Notes: a model not told the origin generated them from the letters alone. Positions 35,518 to 45,088 are shown, counted from the first letter of the stretch. The stretch: DNA of 61,848 bases from an uncultured Pelagibacteraceae bacterium (GCA_902629955.1 CACOSS010000005.1:1-61848), one strand, 5' to 3'. Program-made: numbers and translations.

Positions 35518-35636
35518 AATTTATATCCAAGCAATCTATCCCTTGTCTAAGTTATCCACAATCCAACAAAATGTAGTTTGGATGTTCACGTTTTGATTCA
35601 CTTTTGATTCAGTTCCAGACTCAAAATACAACCTAT

Positions 35637-35665
35637 TTGACACTATTGAATAAGTATTGTACTAA
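35637..35665 (+). promoter_or_regulatory. Predicted umuDC promoter
   Basis: TTGACA (35637-35642, perfect -35) and TACTAA (35660-35665) have a 17-base spacer. The SOS box begins 3 bases downstream, over the expected start of transcription. This is a good match for a strong, LexA-repressed promoter. Confidence 0.7.
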
Positions 35666-35668
35666 TGA

Positions 35669-35683
35669 GAACAAAATAAGAAC
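35669..35683 (+). promoter_or_regulatory. SOS (LexA) box of umuDC
   Basis: GAAC-AAAATAA-GAAC is a perfect alphaproteobacterial SOS box (GAAC-N7-GAAC). It lies just after the -10 and 7 bases before the umuD ATG, so bound LexA would block both transcription start and the leader. The flanking bases match those around the recA box. Confidence 0.88.
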
Positions 35684-35690
35684 ATTTATT

Positions 35691-36086
35691 ATGAAACTGA
35701 CTATACCTTACTATTTACACAAAGCAGGAGCTGGTTTTCCGTCTCCAGCTACCGATTACATAGAAGAGGATATAGATTTAAACGTTCACTTAATTAAGAA
35801 TGTTCCAGCAACTTTTGTAATCAGAGTTCAGGGAAAATCAATGACTGATGTTGGCATCAATGATGGAGATATATTGGTCGTCGATAAAAGTTTAACACCT
35901 AGAAATTTTTCAACTGTAATTGCAAATGTTCATGACGAATTAGTGGTTAAAAGCTTTGTACAAGAAAGAGATAAAAAATTTTTAACCTCAGGATCTAAAA
36001 ATTTCAAAGATAGAATTTTAATTAACGAAGAAGAAGATATTTTTATTTGGGGAGTTGTAACTTATGTCATCCACTCAGTATACTAA
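35691..36086 (+). CDS. umuD: DNA polymerase V subunit UmuD
   Basis: From ATG 35691 this is a 131-aa UmuD. The open frame runs back to 35604, but the promoter and SOS box lie in that stretch, so the downstream start is chosen. The S24-type self-cleavage site is Ala14-Gly15 in [13 protein letters not shown] (E. coli UmuD has Cys-Gly). The catalytic Ser50 is in GKSMTD and Lys87 in ELVVKSF, with the same 37-residue spacing as E. coli. The arm to be removed is shorter than in E. coli. RecA-stimulated cleavage would yield the active form for translesion synthesis. It overlaps umuC by 23 bases. Confidence 0.92.
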   Translation: MKLTIPYYLHKAGAGFPSPATDYIEEDIDLNVHLIKNVPATFVIRVQGKSMTDVGINDGDILVVDKSLTPRNFSTVIANVHDELVVKSFVQERDKKFLTSGSKNFKDRILINEEEDIFIWGVVTYVIHSVY

Positions 36087-37344
36087 AAAAATTGCATTAA
36101 TTGATTGCAATTCTTTCTATGTTTCTTGTGAAAGATTATTCAACCCAAAAATAAGAAAAAAACCTGTTGTAGTTTTATCTAATAATGATGGTTGTATAAT
36201 TTCAAGGTCTAATGAAGCAAAAGCTTTAGGTATTAAAATGGGTGAACCTTACTTTAAAGCAAAAGATATAATTATAAAAAATAAAGTAAATGTATTTTCC
36301 TCGAATTATTCTTTATACGGTGATTTATCGAGAAGAGTAATGAGAACTCTAAAAAGATTTAATTCCGATATAGAGGTTTATTCGATTGATGAAGCATTTA
36401 TGGATTTATCAAACTTTTCTGACGAAGAAGTTGAAGAAGTTGGGAAGGAAATCAGAAATACTGTTTTACAGTGGACGGGGATACCAACAAGTATAGGTAT
36501 AGCAAAAACAAAAACTTTAAGTAAAATTGCAAATCATATTGCAAAGAAAAAACAATCTGGTGTTACAAGTTTAATTGGTATTGAAAATCTTGATCCAATA
36601 TTAGAAAAAATTGAAATAAATGATGTATGGGGAGTTGGAAGACAGCTAACCAAGTTTTATCAAAAAAATGGAGTTTATAACGCCAAACAATTAAAAAATA
36701 AATCAAATACCTGGATTAAAAAATGTTCAAATGTTTTAAGTTCAAGAACAGCCATGGAGCTAAGAGGTATTCCTTGTATTGATTTAGAAACAACACAATC
36801 AAAAAGAAAAAGTTGTGTTGTGTCTCGTTCATTTGGAAAAAGAGTTGAACATTTCCAAGAATTAAAAGAAGCAGTTGCAAGTTATTGTTTAAATGCATCT
36901 GAGAAAATTAGATCAGAAAATTTAGTTGCAAAAGCGATAACCGTTTTTGTTAGAACAAGTCCTTTCCAAAGAAATTTTGGTTATTATTCAAATTCAAAAA
37001 CAGTTGATTTTCCGATTGCAACGAACAATAGTATAGAAACTGTTACAGTTGCAGTGTCTATATTAGAAGAGATATTTAAACATGGTTGTCGATATCAAAA
37101 AGCAGGAGTGATGCTAACAGGATTATCAAATGAAAATGATAAGGAAAATTTATTCTCATCTGAAAAAGATGAAAAAATAAATAGGCTAATGAGATCAATG
37201 GATAATACAAATTACCGTTATGGAAGATCTACATTAAGTCTTGCAAGCGCAGGCGTTTATAAAAAATGGAATATGAGAAGAGAACATTCATCTAAAATTG
37301 ATACAGCTGACTTTTATTCACTACCAAAAATAAAAACTACTTAG
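36064..37344 (+). CDS. umuC: DNA polymerase V catalytic subunit UmuC
   Basis: This 426-aa Y-family polymerase has catalytic acidic motifs [15 protein letters not shown] and [12 protein letters not shown], a helix-hairpin-helix region ([20 protein letters not shown]) and a little-finger domain with [13 protein letters not shown]. It is full-length against E. coli UmuC (about 422 aa). It inserts bases opposite damaged DNA under SOS control, together with cleaved UmuD. The 3' end overlaps the convergent lyase gene by 8 bases. Confidence 0.96.
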   Translation: MSSTQYTKKIALIDCNSFYVSCERLFNPKIRKKPVVVLSNNDGCIISRSNEAKALGIKMGEPYFKAKDIIIKNKVNVFSSNYSLYGDLSRRVMRTLKRFNSDIEVYSIDEAFMDLSNFSDEEVEEVGKEIRNTVLQWTGIPTSIGIAKTKTLSKIANHIAKKKQSGVTSLIGIENLDPILEKIEINDVWGVGRQLTKFYQKNGVYNAKQLKNKSNTWIKKCSNVLSSRTAMELRGIPCIDLETTQSKRKSCVVSRSFGKRVEHFQELKEAVASYCLNASEKIRSENLVAKAITVFVRTSPFQRNFGYYSNSKTVDFPIATNNSIETVTVAVSILEEIFKHGCRYQKAGVMLTGLSNENDKENLFSSEKDEKINRLMRSMDNTNYRYGRSTLSLASAGVYKKWNMRREHSSKIDTADFYSLPKIKTT

Positions 37345-38524
37345 AGAAATGACAATTTGGTTCAACAACAGTCCAAGAAGCGCTACCAAAGCCTTTTTTT
37401 TTTATATTTAAGAAATTATAAACTATTTTACTCTGATAAGAATTAAGTTCACTTTTGTTTTCAGACCATTTTTTTAATCTTTTAATATTTTCATGATCAG
37501 GAAAACGCGTTGCATAAGCGTATAACCAACCCCAATTACTTCCTGAATTAGACCTTAAATCTTGAACCTTGTAATCTTTAGCTGGTCCTGGCCATCTATT
37601 TTCTTTAGCATACTTGAAAACTTTTTCATTATTCTCAGTAAAATCAATAAAGAATTTAACTAAGTTATGATAATTTTTGCCTTTGAAATTTAAGTCCCAA
37701 ATATTGTATCCTTGATGTTCAGCTATTATTGCTATGACAGCGAGTGCGTTCATCGCTCTTCCTTGATAGAACATAGCTCTTCCACCTCTTCTTGTTTCAA
37801 TCGGCATACTTCCATCTTTTCGTTGGTATTTAATTGCTGCCTCATAGTTTTTAAATGCTTTTCTAAACAATTTGCTATCATTCAATAATACGCCTAATTG
37901 CATGTGAGAAACGGCTGAAGATAAAGCATGATTATGTGCTCTTCTAGGAACACCAGAGGCGCCACCATAATCATAATTTTTTAAACCATACATGAGATGT
38001 TGGTTTTTCTTTACAATTTTTTTGAACCAGTCTTTTATAATTTTATCTTCATTTTCTGGGATATTTATAACTTGCTTAGCGAAAGAATAAGCTGCCATCA
38101 TTGGAGATGCTATATAAAGATTTACAGTAAGCGTATCGTTCCAATGTCTTCCTTCATGATCTGAGGGGCCTGTTCTTTGTGCAGCATTTGCTTTTGCCCA
38201 TTCTAAAATAACTCTCTTAACATTCTTGCAAGCTTCAATATTTCCTCCTGAACATGGGAAACTAAAGTTCTCAAATTTATTTTGTGCATGATTGAATCTA
38301 TCATCAAGGCCATATCCCTCTGGTGCTTCAACTTTTAAAACAGGTGTAACAAAGTTATTTTCAGGACTGACATATAATTCTGTTTGGCAATTCTTTAAAT
38401 TTGCTGGTATTGGGAATATAATTTCAGGATTATTAATTTCAGCTTTTTTTTTTATTTGTTTAAAATTTGCAGATACAGATGTACAAAATAAAATTAAAAA
38501 AAATACAAGAATATATCTAAACAT
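37337..38524 (-). CDS. Secreted alginate-lyase-like protein (PL5-like alpha/alpha toroid)
   Basis: This 395-aa protein has a signal peptide (cleavage near SVSA-NF). Its fold is mostly helical and recalls alginate lyases of the PL5 type. The Asn-His pair is in [19 protein letters not shown], and the segment [18 protein letters not shown] carries the Arg and Tyr expected near the active site; [16 protein letters not shown] follows. It would cut uronic-acid polysaccharides in the periplasm or outside. The actual substrate is unknown. It is the last gene of a glycan operon, 57 bases after another lyase gene. Polysaccharide lyases are unexpected in SAR11-type cells, which mostly use small molecules. 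Confidence 0.8.
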   Translation of the reverse strand: MFRYILVFFLILFCTSVSANFKQIKKKAEINNPEIIFPIPANLKNCQTELYVSPENNFVTPVLKVEAPEGYGLDDRFNHAQNKFENFSFPCSGGNIEACKNVKRVILEWAKANAAQRTGPSDHEGRHWNDTLTVNLYIASPMMAAYSFAKQVINIPENEDKIIKDWFKKIVKKNQHLMYGLKNYDYGGASGVPRRAHNHALSSAVSHMQLGVLLNDSKLFRKAFKNYEAAIKYQRKDGSMPIETRRGGRAMFYQGRAMNALAVIAIIAEHQGYNIWDLNFKGKNYHNLVKFFIDFTENNEKVFKYAKENRWPGPAKDYKVQDLRSNSGSNWGWLYAYATRFPDHENIKRLKKWSENKSELNSYQSKIVYNFLNIKKKGFGSASWTVVEPNCHFSK

Positions 38525-38581
38525 TTAGTTTAGATTGGTTGATCGAGGTGATTATTTTCATTTTTTTAAATTACTTAGTTC

Positions 38582-39418
38582 TTATTTTTTAAATTTCTCT
38601 TCTTTTTTAGGTTTTCTAAGAACTATACTATCCAAATAAATTGTTTGATCTTGAAGACTGTCCCAGTCTGAATTCCAATAACCGATTGTTCTGTGCCTAT
38701 AAATTCCAAACTTCATATAACCTCCTGTGCAAGTATCTGCTAGAGTTTTAATATTTTTTAAATCTGCAATTACTTCATTGTTTTTGTAAATTTTAAATCG
38801 CCCGGTTTCATCTAATTTCCACAAAACATGGAATTTAAGATGTGTCCATTTTCCTTTTAAATCATCAATCTTACCAATTATAACTGGATCGGAGGAATAT
38901 GCTGATTTACTTACCCAAGTGTAATAATTTTCACCCTTATACTTTGTATCTTGCGCCCAAAAGTGGCAACAGTTATGACACCCATCAGCTTTGTTGTCTG
39001 TATGCATTTGTCCAATCACAACAACTGCACCCTTTTCTAAACTTTCATAAGTTTCATCAAAGTAAACTGCGTATTCGTAAATATGTTCTTTATTTTTTAA
39101 TCTAAGATCACCAAGGCTGATTTCTTGCCGGCTTCTGTTTCCTTTGCCATCACATCCAATTTGTAATTTGCCTGGATTTCCTTTTCCACATCCAGCATCT
39201 TCTCTGTTTACTGTGACCTGAATACTTGTTTTTCCATCATATACGGGAAAGCCATCGCTTTTTTTTACTTCTTTAATTCTATTTGTTTTTTTATAGGACA
39301 GTGACAAGAATTGTTTTTTGTAACCCTTAATATCCCTAAATTTTGTTTTATGTTGATCAGCATAAGTTACATTTGTAAAAAAAAATAATATTAAAATAAT
39401 ATAATAAAAAAATTTCAT
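38582..39418 (-). CDS. Secreted polysaccharide lyase (heparin-lyase-I-like/PF14099 type)
   Basis: This 278-aa protein has a signal peptide (cleavage near VTYA-DQ) and a beta-jelly-roll look. Features that fit the family are NRSRQEISLGDL, YEYAVYFDETYESLEKGAVVVIGQMHTD, GKWTHLKFHVLWKLDETGRFKIYKNNEVI and the end MKFGIYRHRTIGYWNSDWD..YLDSIVL. A Cys/His cluster (DGCHNCCHFW) is unusual. It begins 2 bases after the dioxygenase stop and precedes the PL5-like gene, so two different lyases share one transcript. Confidence 0.72.
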   Translation of the reverse strand: MKFFYYIILILFFFTNVTYADQHKTKFRDIKGYKKQFLSLSYKKTNRIKEVKKSDGFPVYDGKTSIQVTVNREDAGCGKGNPGKLQIGCDGKGNRSRQEISLGDLRLKNKEHIYEYAVYFDETYESLEKGAVVVIGQMHTDNKADGCHNCCHFWAQDTKYKGENYYTWVSKSAYSSDPVIIGKIDDLKGKWTHLKFHVLWKLDETGRFKIYKNNEVIADLKNIKTLADTCTGGYMKFGIYRHRTIGYWNSDWDSLQDQTIYLDSIVLRKPKKEEKFKK

Positions 39419-39420
39419 TT

Positions 39421-40248
39421 TTATATTGGATGATCACCTTCTATAGCAACTCTATCCATTACTCTTTCGTGTCCCAATCCTCTTCCAGGAAAAAAATCTG
39501 ATAAACCTTGATGTTGTGTACTTCTATTATCCCAAATTGCTACAGCATTTTCAGTCCACTTGAATCTACATGTAAGATCTAATCTTTCTTGATGAGCGTA
39601 TAATTTTTTTAATATTTCATCACTTTCATTTTTGTCAAGACCCTCAATTCTTTTTGTGTACATAGAATTCACATAAAGAATTTTTTTCCCCGTTTCTGGG
39701 TGGGTTCTTACGATTGGATGACTGTTTGAATATTCATCTATATTACCATTACCTTCCATGCCTTTATAAGCTTCTACAAATGCTGCGGCACCAAGAGAGC
39801 TATGAATAGCTTTCTTATCTTTTATTTTTTCTTTAAGTTCACTATCTAAAGTTTCATAAGCTAATTCCATATTTGAAAACATTGTATCGCCACCAACAGG
39901 AGGAATTTTAATTGATCTTAAAATGATTACTTTTGTAGGCTTTGGATTATAACTTACATCTGTATGCCAATTTTCACCCCATTGGTGTTTTTCATCGGGT
40001 TTTTTAATTATTCTTATTATCTCAGGAAACTCTTCTCTACCTTTCACGTAAACATGTTTTTCGAGGGGTCCAAAGTTCTTAGCAAAATTAATCTGTTGCT
40101 CTGCTGTAATATTTTGATTTCTAAAAAAGAGAACTTTATGTTCAAGCAATAAATCATTAATTATTTTCCAATTTTTCTCAGATGAGTCTTTCAAATCTAT
40201 GCCAGAAATTTCCGCTCCTAACGCGCCAGAAAGAAGATTTATTTTCAT
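39421..40248 (-). CDS. TauD/TfdA-family Fe(II)/2-oxoglutarate dioxygenase
   Basis: This 275-aa enzyme has the metal triad His95-x-Asp97 in ENWHTDVSY and a distal His246 in NRSTQHQG, plus the 2-oxoglutarate Arg near the C-terminus (GHERVMDR). The N-terminal GALGAEISGIDL is the classic TauD start. It couples 2-oxoglutarate decarboxylation to substrate hydroxylation. Taurine or another sulfonate is the default guess, but it sits in a glycan operon (4-base overlap with GT2), so a different substrate is possible. Confidence 0.88.
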   Translation of the reverse strand: MKINLLSGALGAEISGIDLKDSSEKNWKIINDLLLEHKVLFFRNQNITAEQQINFAKNFGPLEKHVYVKGREEFPEIIRIIKKPDEKHQWGENWHTDVSYNPKPTKVIILRSIKIPPVGGDTMFSNMELAYETLDSELKEKIKDKKAIHSSLGAAAFVEAYKGMEGNGNIDEYSNSHPIVRTHPETGKKILYVNSMYTKRIEGLDKNESDEILKKLYAHQERLDLTCRFKWTENAVAIWDNRSTQHQGLSDFFPGRGLGHERVMDRVAIEGDHPI

Positions 40249-41117
40249 GACTTAATTTTATCAATTTTTAAAATATTTTCTAACGAATTTTCAAGCTGAT
40301 CGAGGTTTTCCCTTTTTGAGATGATAAAAGTACTTACTAAAAAAAGTACAATTAGGATAAGGGGAATGAACATTATGAATGTTATTTTTTGATGTATTAG
40401 AAAAAAATATACCAAAATAAACAAAATTGATCTTATTAAAACATTGAATTTAAATACACCAATTATTGCTAATGAATGTTTTATAAGATTTAAAAAACTC
40501 ATTTTTGATGGTCCAAAATATCTTTTACCTCTCTCAGATGCAATTGCTGCTCTGTCATTACAATTTTTTGCTAATGACCCTGAGAAGCTGCTCCAAGTTG
40601 CTTTGTCGCTTAACATTTTTTCTATGGTTGATTTTGTCAAACATGTATAATTTCCAAATTTAATAGATTGGCCTGTAAAGGTATAAGTTAAAATTTTATG
40701 AAATGAATAGCACAGTTTAAATAAAATACTTTCTGATCTTTTAATTCTTTCTCCTACTATTGTTTTATTTGGATGATATTTAAAATTTTCTATGAATAAT
40801 TTTATTTCTTCAGGCCTATCCTCACCATCTCCATCCATTGGAATTACATAATCAAACTCCTCATTTTTAATAATATGATTTAGACCTGTCGCAATACATC
40901 TTGCATGGCCTACATTTTGTTTAAGATTTAAAATTTGAACTGAATTTAAATTTGAAAAGCTTGAAAGGTTTCCTGTAATTTGTTCTGTAGATGCGTCGTT
41001 TACTAAAATTATTGAAAAAGTATGATCTATTCCACTTGCTTCATTATTAATATTTTCTAAGAGTTTGGTTGCAGATTGCCAATCGTTATAAATCGGTATC
41101 AATATTATTATTTTCAT
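40245..41117 (-). CDS. Family 2 glycosyltransferase with C-terminal membrane helices (polyprenyl-phosphate sugar synthase-like)
   Basis: This 290-aa protein has a GT-A domain starting IIILIPIYNDWQSATKLLENI, with ILVNDAST and the DxD-type MDGDGEDRPEEI. It ends with two membrane helices (about 228-265). It resembles dolichol/undecaprenyl-phosphate sugar synthases (DPM/ArnC/GtrB). These make the lipid-linked sugars used by PMT/ArnT-type transferases, one of which is encoded two genes upstream. It overlaps the dioxygenase gene by 4 bases. Confidence 0.87.
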   Translation of the reverse strand: MKIIILIPIYNDWQSATKLLENINNEASGIDHTFSIILVNDASTEQITGNLSSFSNLNSVQILNLKQNVGHARCIATGLNHIIKNEEFDYVIPMDGDGEDRPEEIKLFIENFKYHPNKTIVGERIKRSESILFKLCYSFHKILTYTFTGQSIKFGNYTCLTKSTIEKMLSDKATWSSFSGSLAKNCNDRAAIASERGKRYFGPSKMSFLNLIKHSLAIIGVFKFNVLIRSILFILVYFFLIHQKITFIMFIPLILIVLFLVSTFIISKRENLDQLENSLENILKIDKIKS

Positions 41118-41119
41118 TT

Positions 41120-41245
41120 TTAGTTTAGAGAATTTAGAAATCTAAATAATGAAGCAAATATTCCATGTCCTGAAAGTTCAATCATCGCAATTATTGCAAT
41201 AATAAAAATTACTTTTTTAAATTTTGTATTTAAAAACTCATTCAT
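41120..41245 (-). CDS. 41-aa single-helix membrane protein in the glycan operon
   Basis: This short frame is MNEFLNTKFKK followed by a hydrophobic helix (VIFIIAIIAMIEL), then SGHGIFASLFRFLNSLN and TAA. Its ATG overlaps the TGA of the PMT-type gene (ATGA) and its stop lies 2 bases before the GT2 start. It exactly fills the gap between two coupled genes, which is strong positional support. It may be a small subunit or stabiliser of the flanking membrane glycosyltransferases; in other bacteria a GtrA flippase often occupies such a position. No homology is recognised. Confidence 0.7.
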   Translation of the reverse strand: MNEFLNTKFKKVIFIIAIIAMIELSGHGIFASLFRFLNSLN

Positions 41246-42564
41246 TTATTTCCCACACAAATTTCATCTATACAAATAAACTTATTATAAGTTTCTAACT
41301 TATTTTTATCTACGTTGCCATCCCAAACCGGTCTTGATTTTAAATGATAGGATAAATTTCCAGCATTCCATTCATTACCTAAAACAAAATTAATAGGATC
41401 TTCAAATTCCTGATTCCATTTCGCTTGAACTTTATTGGCAATCTCTTTACCAAGGTAATCTGTTCTTTTGTCTGTTTTTATAATTGAAATATATCCGTAA
41501 GTAACTGGGGATAATAAAAATAGAAAAACAAAAGCAACAAAAAACTTTTTAAAATTATTTTTAGATATTTCTTTTTGGAAAACATAAATTATCAATGTCC
41601 CAAAAAATAAATAAAACGGTGTCATCCACATAGTTCTTATTTTTGAGCCTGTTATCATTGAAGTTAAAAGCATTAAAAAAATAGGAAGAATGTTAATCGA
41701 AATTAAAAACAATAAGTTTTTATCTTTAAAGTTTAATTTATATTTTATTTTTTTTATTAGTAGCACCGCCATAACAATCAATGGTAAAATTATACCAATT
41801 TGTTTTAATAGAAATGTTATTGGATATCTCAAATGATCAATAAAATTTGAAGTCTCCAACCCAGATCTTGCCAGCCCATACGTGATCGTAATAAAATCGT
41901 TTTTAAATAACCAAATTAAATGTGGAATTAATAAAACTAAAAAAACTTCAATTGATAAAATATAATTGAAGTTAAACTTTCTCTCCTTTTTTATGAAAAT
42001 CAGATAGAAAAAAAGTAGATCAATTGAAATTAGCAAATAAATAAATAAATACTTGGATAAAAATCCTCCAGCAGCAAATAATCCAACTAGTGCACAATCT
42101 TTAAAAGTCGGTACTTTTTGATTAAAAACTTTCCATGAAAAATAAACAGTTAACGTCCAAAAAGGAATTTGACAAACATTTACGTTAAATTCTGGAGTTG
42201 TAAAATTATAAAAATATATACCCTCTAATAAAAATACAGAAAATAATGCTAAAATATCATTCTTTAAAATTTCTCTACTGAATTTAAATACAATAAAAAA
42301 TGAAAAAACTATAAATAATTGACTAAGAAAATAATAAGCCCAGTCATTTGACCCAAAAATATTATAAAAAATCTCAACCATGAAAGCGCTCATAGGAGGG
42401 TGCTTGTTAAATCCCCAATCTAAATTACTCCCCCACGCAAGAGCTTCGATTGTATCAAGTGGTAGATTATTATTAGTCAACGATGGAATCAGCGTCCATA
42501 AAATTAAATGACTTGCTAAAAAAAAGTAAAAAATATTTTTTATTTGTTTTTTATAAAGCACCAT
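41242..42564 (-). CDS. PMT/ArnT-type membrane glycosyltransferase (GT39/GT83-like)
   Basis: This 440-aa protein has about eleven membrane helices. The first periplasmic loop carries the acidic motif PLDTIEALAWGSNLDWGFNKHPPM, where PMT_2-family enzymes have their catalytic Asp/Glu and HPP element. It would transfer a sugar from a polyprenyl-phosphate donor to a lipid, polysaccharide or protein outside the inner membrane. The open frame has a TTG at 42582, but the ATG at 42564 is the likelier start. It heads the operon, divergent from dksA. Confidence 0.85.
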   Translation of the reverse strand: MVLYKKQIKNIFYFFLASHLILWTLIPSLTNNNLPLDTIEALAWGSNLDWGFNKHPPMSAFMVEIFYNIFGSNDWAYYFLSQLFIVFSFFIVFKFSREILKNDILALFSVFLLEGIYFYNFTTPEFNVNVCQIPFWTLTVYFSWKVFNQKVPTFKDCALVGLFAAGGFLSKYLFIYLLISIDLLFFYLIFIKKERKFNFNYILSIEVFLVLLIPHLIWLFKNDFITITYGLARSGLETSNFIDHLRYPITFLLKQIGIILPLIVMAVLLIKKIKYKLNFKDKNLLFLISINILPIFLMLLTSMITGSKIRTMWMTPFYLFFGTLIIYVFQKEISKNNFKKFFVAFVFLFLLSPVTYGYISIIKTDKRTDYLGKEIANKVQAKWNQEFEDPINFVLGNEWNAGNLSYHLKSRPVWDGNVDKNKLETYNKFICIDEICVGNK

Positions 42565-42593
42565 TTGTATGAATTTACACAATTAAAGCTAGC

Positions 42594-42621
42594 TTGACAC
42601 TACCTATTTGCTGAATATACT
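42594..42621 (+). promoter_or_regulatory. Predicted dksA promoter
   Basis: TTGACA (42594-42599, perfect) and TATACT (42616-42621, 5 of 6) are separated by 16 bases, in the gap between the PMT-type gene and dksA. The expected transcription start is about 15 bases before the dksA ATG, giving a very short leader. This is one of the best sigma-70 matches in the window. Confidence 0.72.
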
Positions 42622-42642
42622 GCCAGCGCTTAAAACGTTAAC

Positions 42643-43059
42643 ATGGTCAAGATATCAAAAAACTATATTCCAAAAGAATCAGAGAAGTATATGTGCGAAA
42701 AACATAAGCTCTTTTTCAAAAACAAACTCACTGATTGGAAAAAAGATTTAGTAAGAACAAATAATGAAGCGCTCTATAACAGTTCGTTAGACGATAATAG
42801 CACATCTGCGGATATAGTCGATCAAGCAAGTTCTTATACTGAAAAAAACGTCGAGATGAGAGCTATCAATAGACAAATTAAATTAATCTCAAAAATAGAC
42901 GTAGCACTTAAAAAAATAAAAGATGGAACGTATGGTTTCTGTGAAGAAACCGCAGAACCAATCGGTTTAAAAAGATTAATGGCAAGACCAATTGCTACAC
43001 TTTGTATTGCTGCTCAAGAAAAGCATGAAAAAGATGAGAAAGTTTACGCTGACGACTAA
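42643..43059 (+). CDS. dksA: DksA-type RNA polymerase-binding transcription factor
   Basis: This 138-aa protein has a coiled coil with the tip motif DIVDQA (Asp57, Asp60, Ala62), matching the DxxDxA that reaches the polymerase active site. A zinc-finger region is followed by a C-terminal helix. The four-Cys zinc site is reduced to two: Cys100 and Cys121 remain, while the partners are Thr103 and Ala124. Loss of Cys is known among alphaproteobacterial DksA proteins. It mediates the stringent response with ppGpp at ribosomal and amino acid promoters. Confidence 0.93.
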   Translation: MVKISKNYIPKESEKYMCEKHKLFFKNKLTDWKKDLVRTNNEALYNSSLDDNSTSADIVDQASSYTEKNVEMRAINRQIKLISKIDVALKKIKDGTYGFCEETAEPIGLKRLMARPIATLCIAAQEKHEKDEKVYADD

Positions 43060-43679
43060 GGTTTAGGAATTTCCCCGCCTCCCATAAAATTATATCCCTT
43101 TATAACTGCTTCTCTCTTAGAAATTTCTTCGTACCATTTACATAAACTTGAATAATTACTTAAACCAACTTCATGCCATTGATGTCTCGCTATCCAAGGC
43201 CATGTTGCTATATCTGCTATTGTATACTCTTCTCCTGCAAGATATTTAGATACTGACAATCTATCATTTAATCTTTGATATAGATCTTTTGTTATTTTGA
43301 AGTATCTCTCCTCGCTGTATTTGCTTTTACCTTTATTAAAATGATAGAAGTGATGGTAAGCTCCGATTTGTGGCCCTATTAATCCCATCTGTGCCATTAA
43401 CCATTCGTCAATATTTGTTTTATTTTCTTTATGATAAAATTTTTTAGTTTTATCTGCCAAATACATTAAAATTGCACCTGATCCAAAAATACTTTTATCG
43501 TTATTACTATCTTTTACAACTGGAATTTTGCTGAATGGACTTATCTTTACAAACTCTTTTTTAAATTGTTCTCCTTCTGAAAGATTAACTTTTATAACTT
43601 TGTAAGGAAGCTTAGTTTCCTCAAGCATAATACTAATTTTTTTCCCGTTTGGTGTATCAGCCGCAAATAACTCAATCAC
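43056..43679 (-). CDS. Glutathione S-transferase-like protein (YfcG/YghU type)
   Basis: This 207-aa protein has an N-terminal thioredoxin fold (IELFAADTPNGKKISIMLEET, with the TPNG loop typical of YfcG-type disulfide reductases), KISPFSKIPVV (cis-Pro) and FGSGAILMYLADKT. The alpha-helical C-domain has YTIADIATWPWIARHQWHEVG. Family members reduce disulfides with glutathione. It overlaps the ferredoxin reductase gene by 8 bases, in the redox cluster behind proteorhodopsin. Confidence 0.88.
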   Translation of the reverse strand: MIELFAADTPNGKKISIMLEETKLPYKVIKVNLSEGEQFKKEFVKISPFSKIPVVKDSNNDKSIFGSGAILMYLADKTKKFYHKENKTNIDEWLMAQMGLIGPQIGAYHHFYHFNKGKSKYSEERYFKITKDLYQRLNDRLSVSKYLAGEEYTIADIATWPWIARHQWHEVGLSNYSSLCKWYEEISKREAVIKGYNFMGGGEIPKP

Positions 43680-44690
43680 TTTTTACACCAAGTCTGTTTT
43701 TTATTGTTTTTGATGATGTAGTGAATTCAAATCTATATTTTTCATTTGGTCTTGCTAATTTAAAGCATGCTCTAGCAGCAAGCGCACCTTCATGAAATCC
43801 AGATAAAATTAACTTTAGTTTTCCAGGATAATTACATATATCTCCAACTGCATATATGCCTTTTTGATTGGTCTCAAATTTTTCAGTATCTACTTCAATT
43901 GTTTTTTTATCTAAATTAAGACCCCAATTTGCTATAGGTCCTAATTGCATTATCAATCCGAAGAAACCTAAAACAATATCAGTTTTTAGTTCAACGATTT
44001 TGTCATCGTCATTTTTAATTTCAATACTTTCAAGTTTATCGACTCCTTTTACACTTTTAAATTGATATTTTGTAAAAAGCTCGATTTTTCCTTCTTTTTT
44101 AAGTTGTAATACTTTATCTACTGTAGCCTGAGCACCTCTAAATTCTTCTCTCCTGTGGATTAGATTTACTTTAGAGGTTTTTGAAAACTCAACAGCCCAA
44201 TCTAATGCACTATCTCCTCCACCAAATATTGATATTGTTTTATTTTCAAATAATTTTTTGTTTTTGACTGCGTAAAATATTGATTTATCCTCAAATTTTT
44301 CACATTCTTTCGGAGCAAATTTTCTTGGTTCGAATGATCCAACACCTCCTGCAATAATTACATTTGGGGTTAAAAAAACTTTTCCTCTATTTGTTTTAAC
44401 TTCCCAATTATTTTCAATTTTTTTTACTTCATCGACTCTCTCATTTAAATGAAAACCGATATTGAATGGTTTTATTTGTGCTAGTAGGTTATTTGTGAGC
44501 TCTTCTCCTGAACATTCTGGTACAGCTGGAATATCATAAATTGGTTTATCGGGGTATAATTCTATACATTGACCACCAGCTTTATCTAAGTTATCTACAA
44601 TTTCACAATTTAAACCAATTATTTTTAATTGATGTGCTGTAAATAAACCGGTTGGTCCTGCTCCAATAATCAATGCATCTGTTTTAATCA

Positions 44691-44691
<1 letters not shown>
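43672..44691 (-). CDS. Ferredoxin-NADP+ reductase, thioredoxin-reductase-like type
   Basis: This 339-aa flavoprotein has FAD-binding DALIIGAGPTGLFTAHQL, GGQCIELYPDKPIYDIP (a signature of the TrxR-like FNR group, which lacks the CxxC of thioredoxin reductases), NADP-binding SIFGGGDSALDWAVEF and the C-terminal FAD motif YAVGDICNYPGKLKLI. It moves electrons between NADPH and ferredoxin. The gene starts where the ferredoxin gene stops (1-base overlap), so ferredoxin is its natural partner. Confidence 0.92.
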
Positions 44692-45011
<320 letters not shown>

Positions 45012-45028
45012 CTAACTTATATAAGTAC

Positions 45029-45066
45029 AAAAAAAAATAGGGCAAGTACCAAGTACTTGCCCTATT
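45029..45066 (-). terminator. Rho-independent terminator of proteorhodopsin
   Basis: A perfect 13-14 bp stem (ATAGGGCAAGTAC and GTACTTGCCCTAT) with a 3-base loop is followed on the minus strand by nine T residues. It lies 23-60 bases after the proteorhodopsin stop and 18 bases before the ferredoxin ATG. The strongest transcript should therefore end here, and the ferredoxin cluster would be fed only by read-through or an unseen promoter. Confidence 0.92.
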
Positions 45067-45088
45067 AATAAGTTTTAACTCTTTAGAA

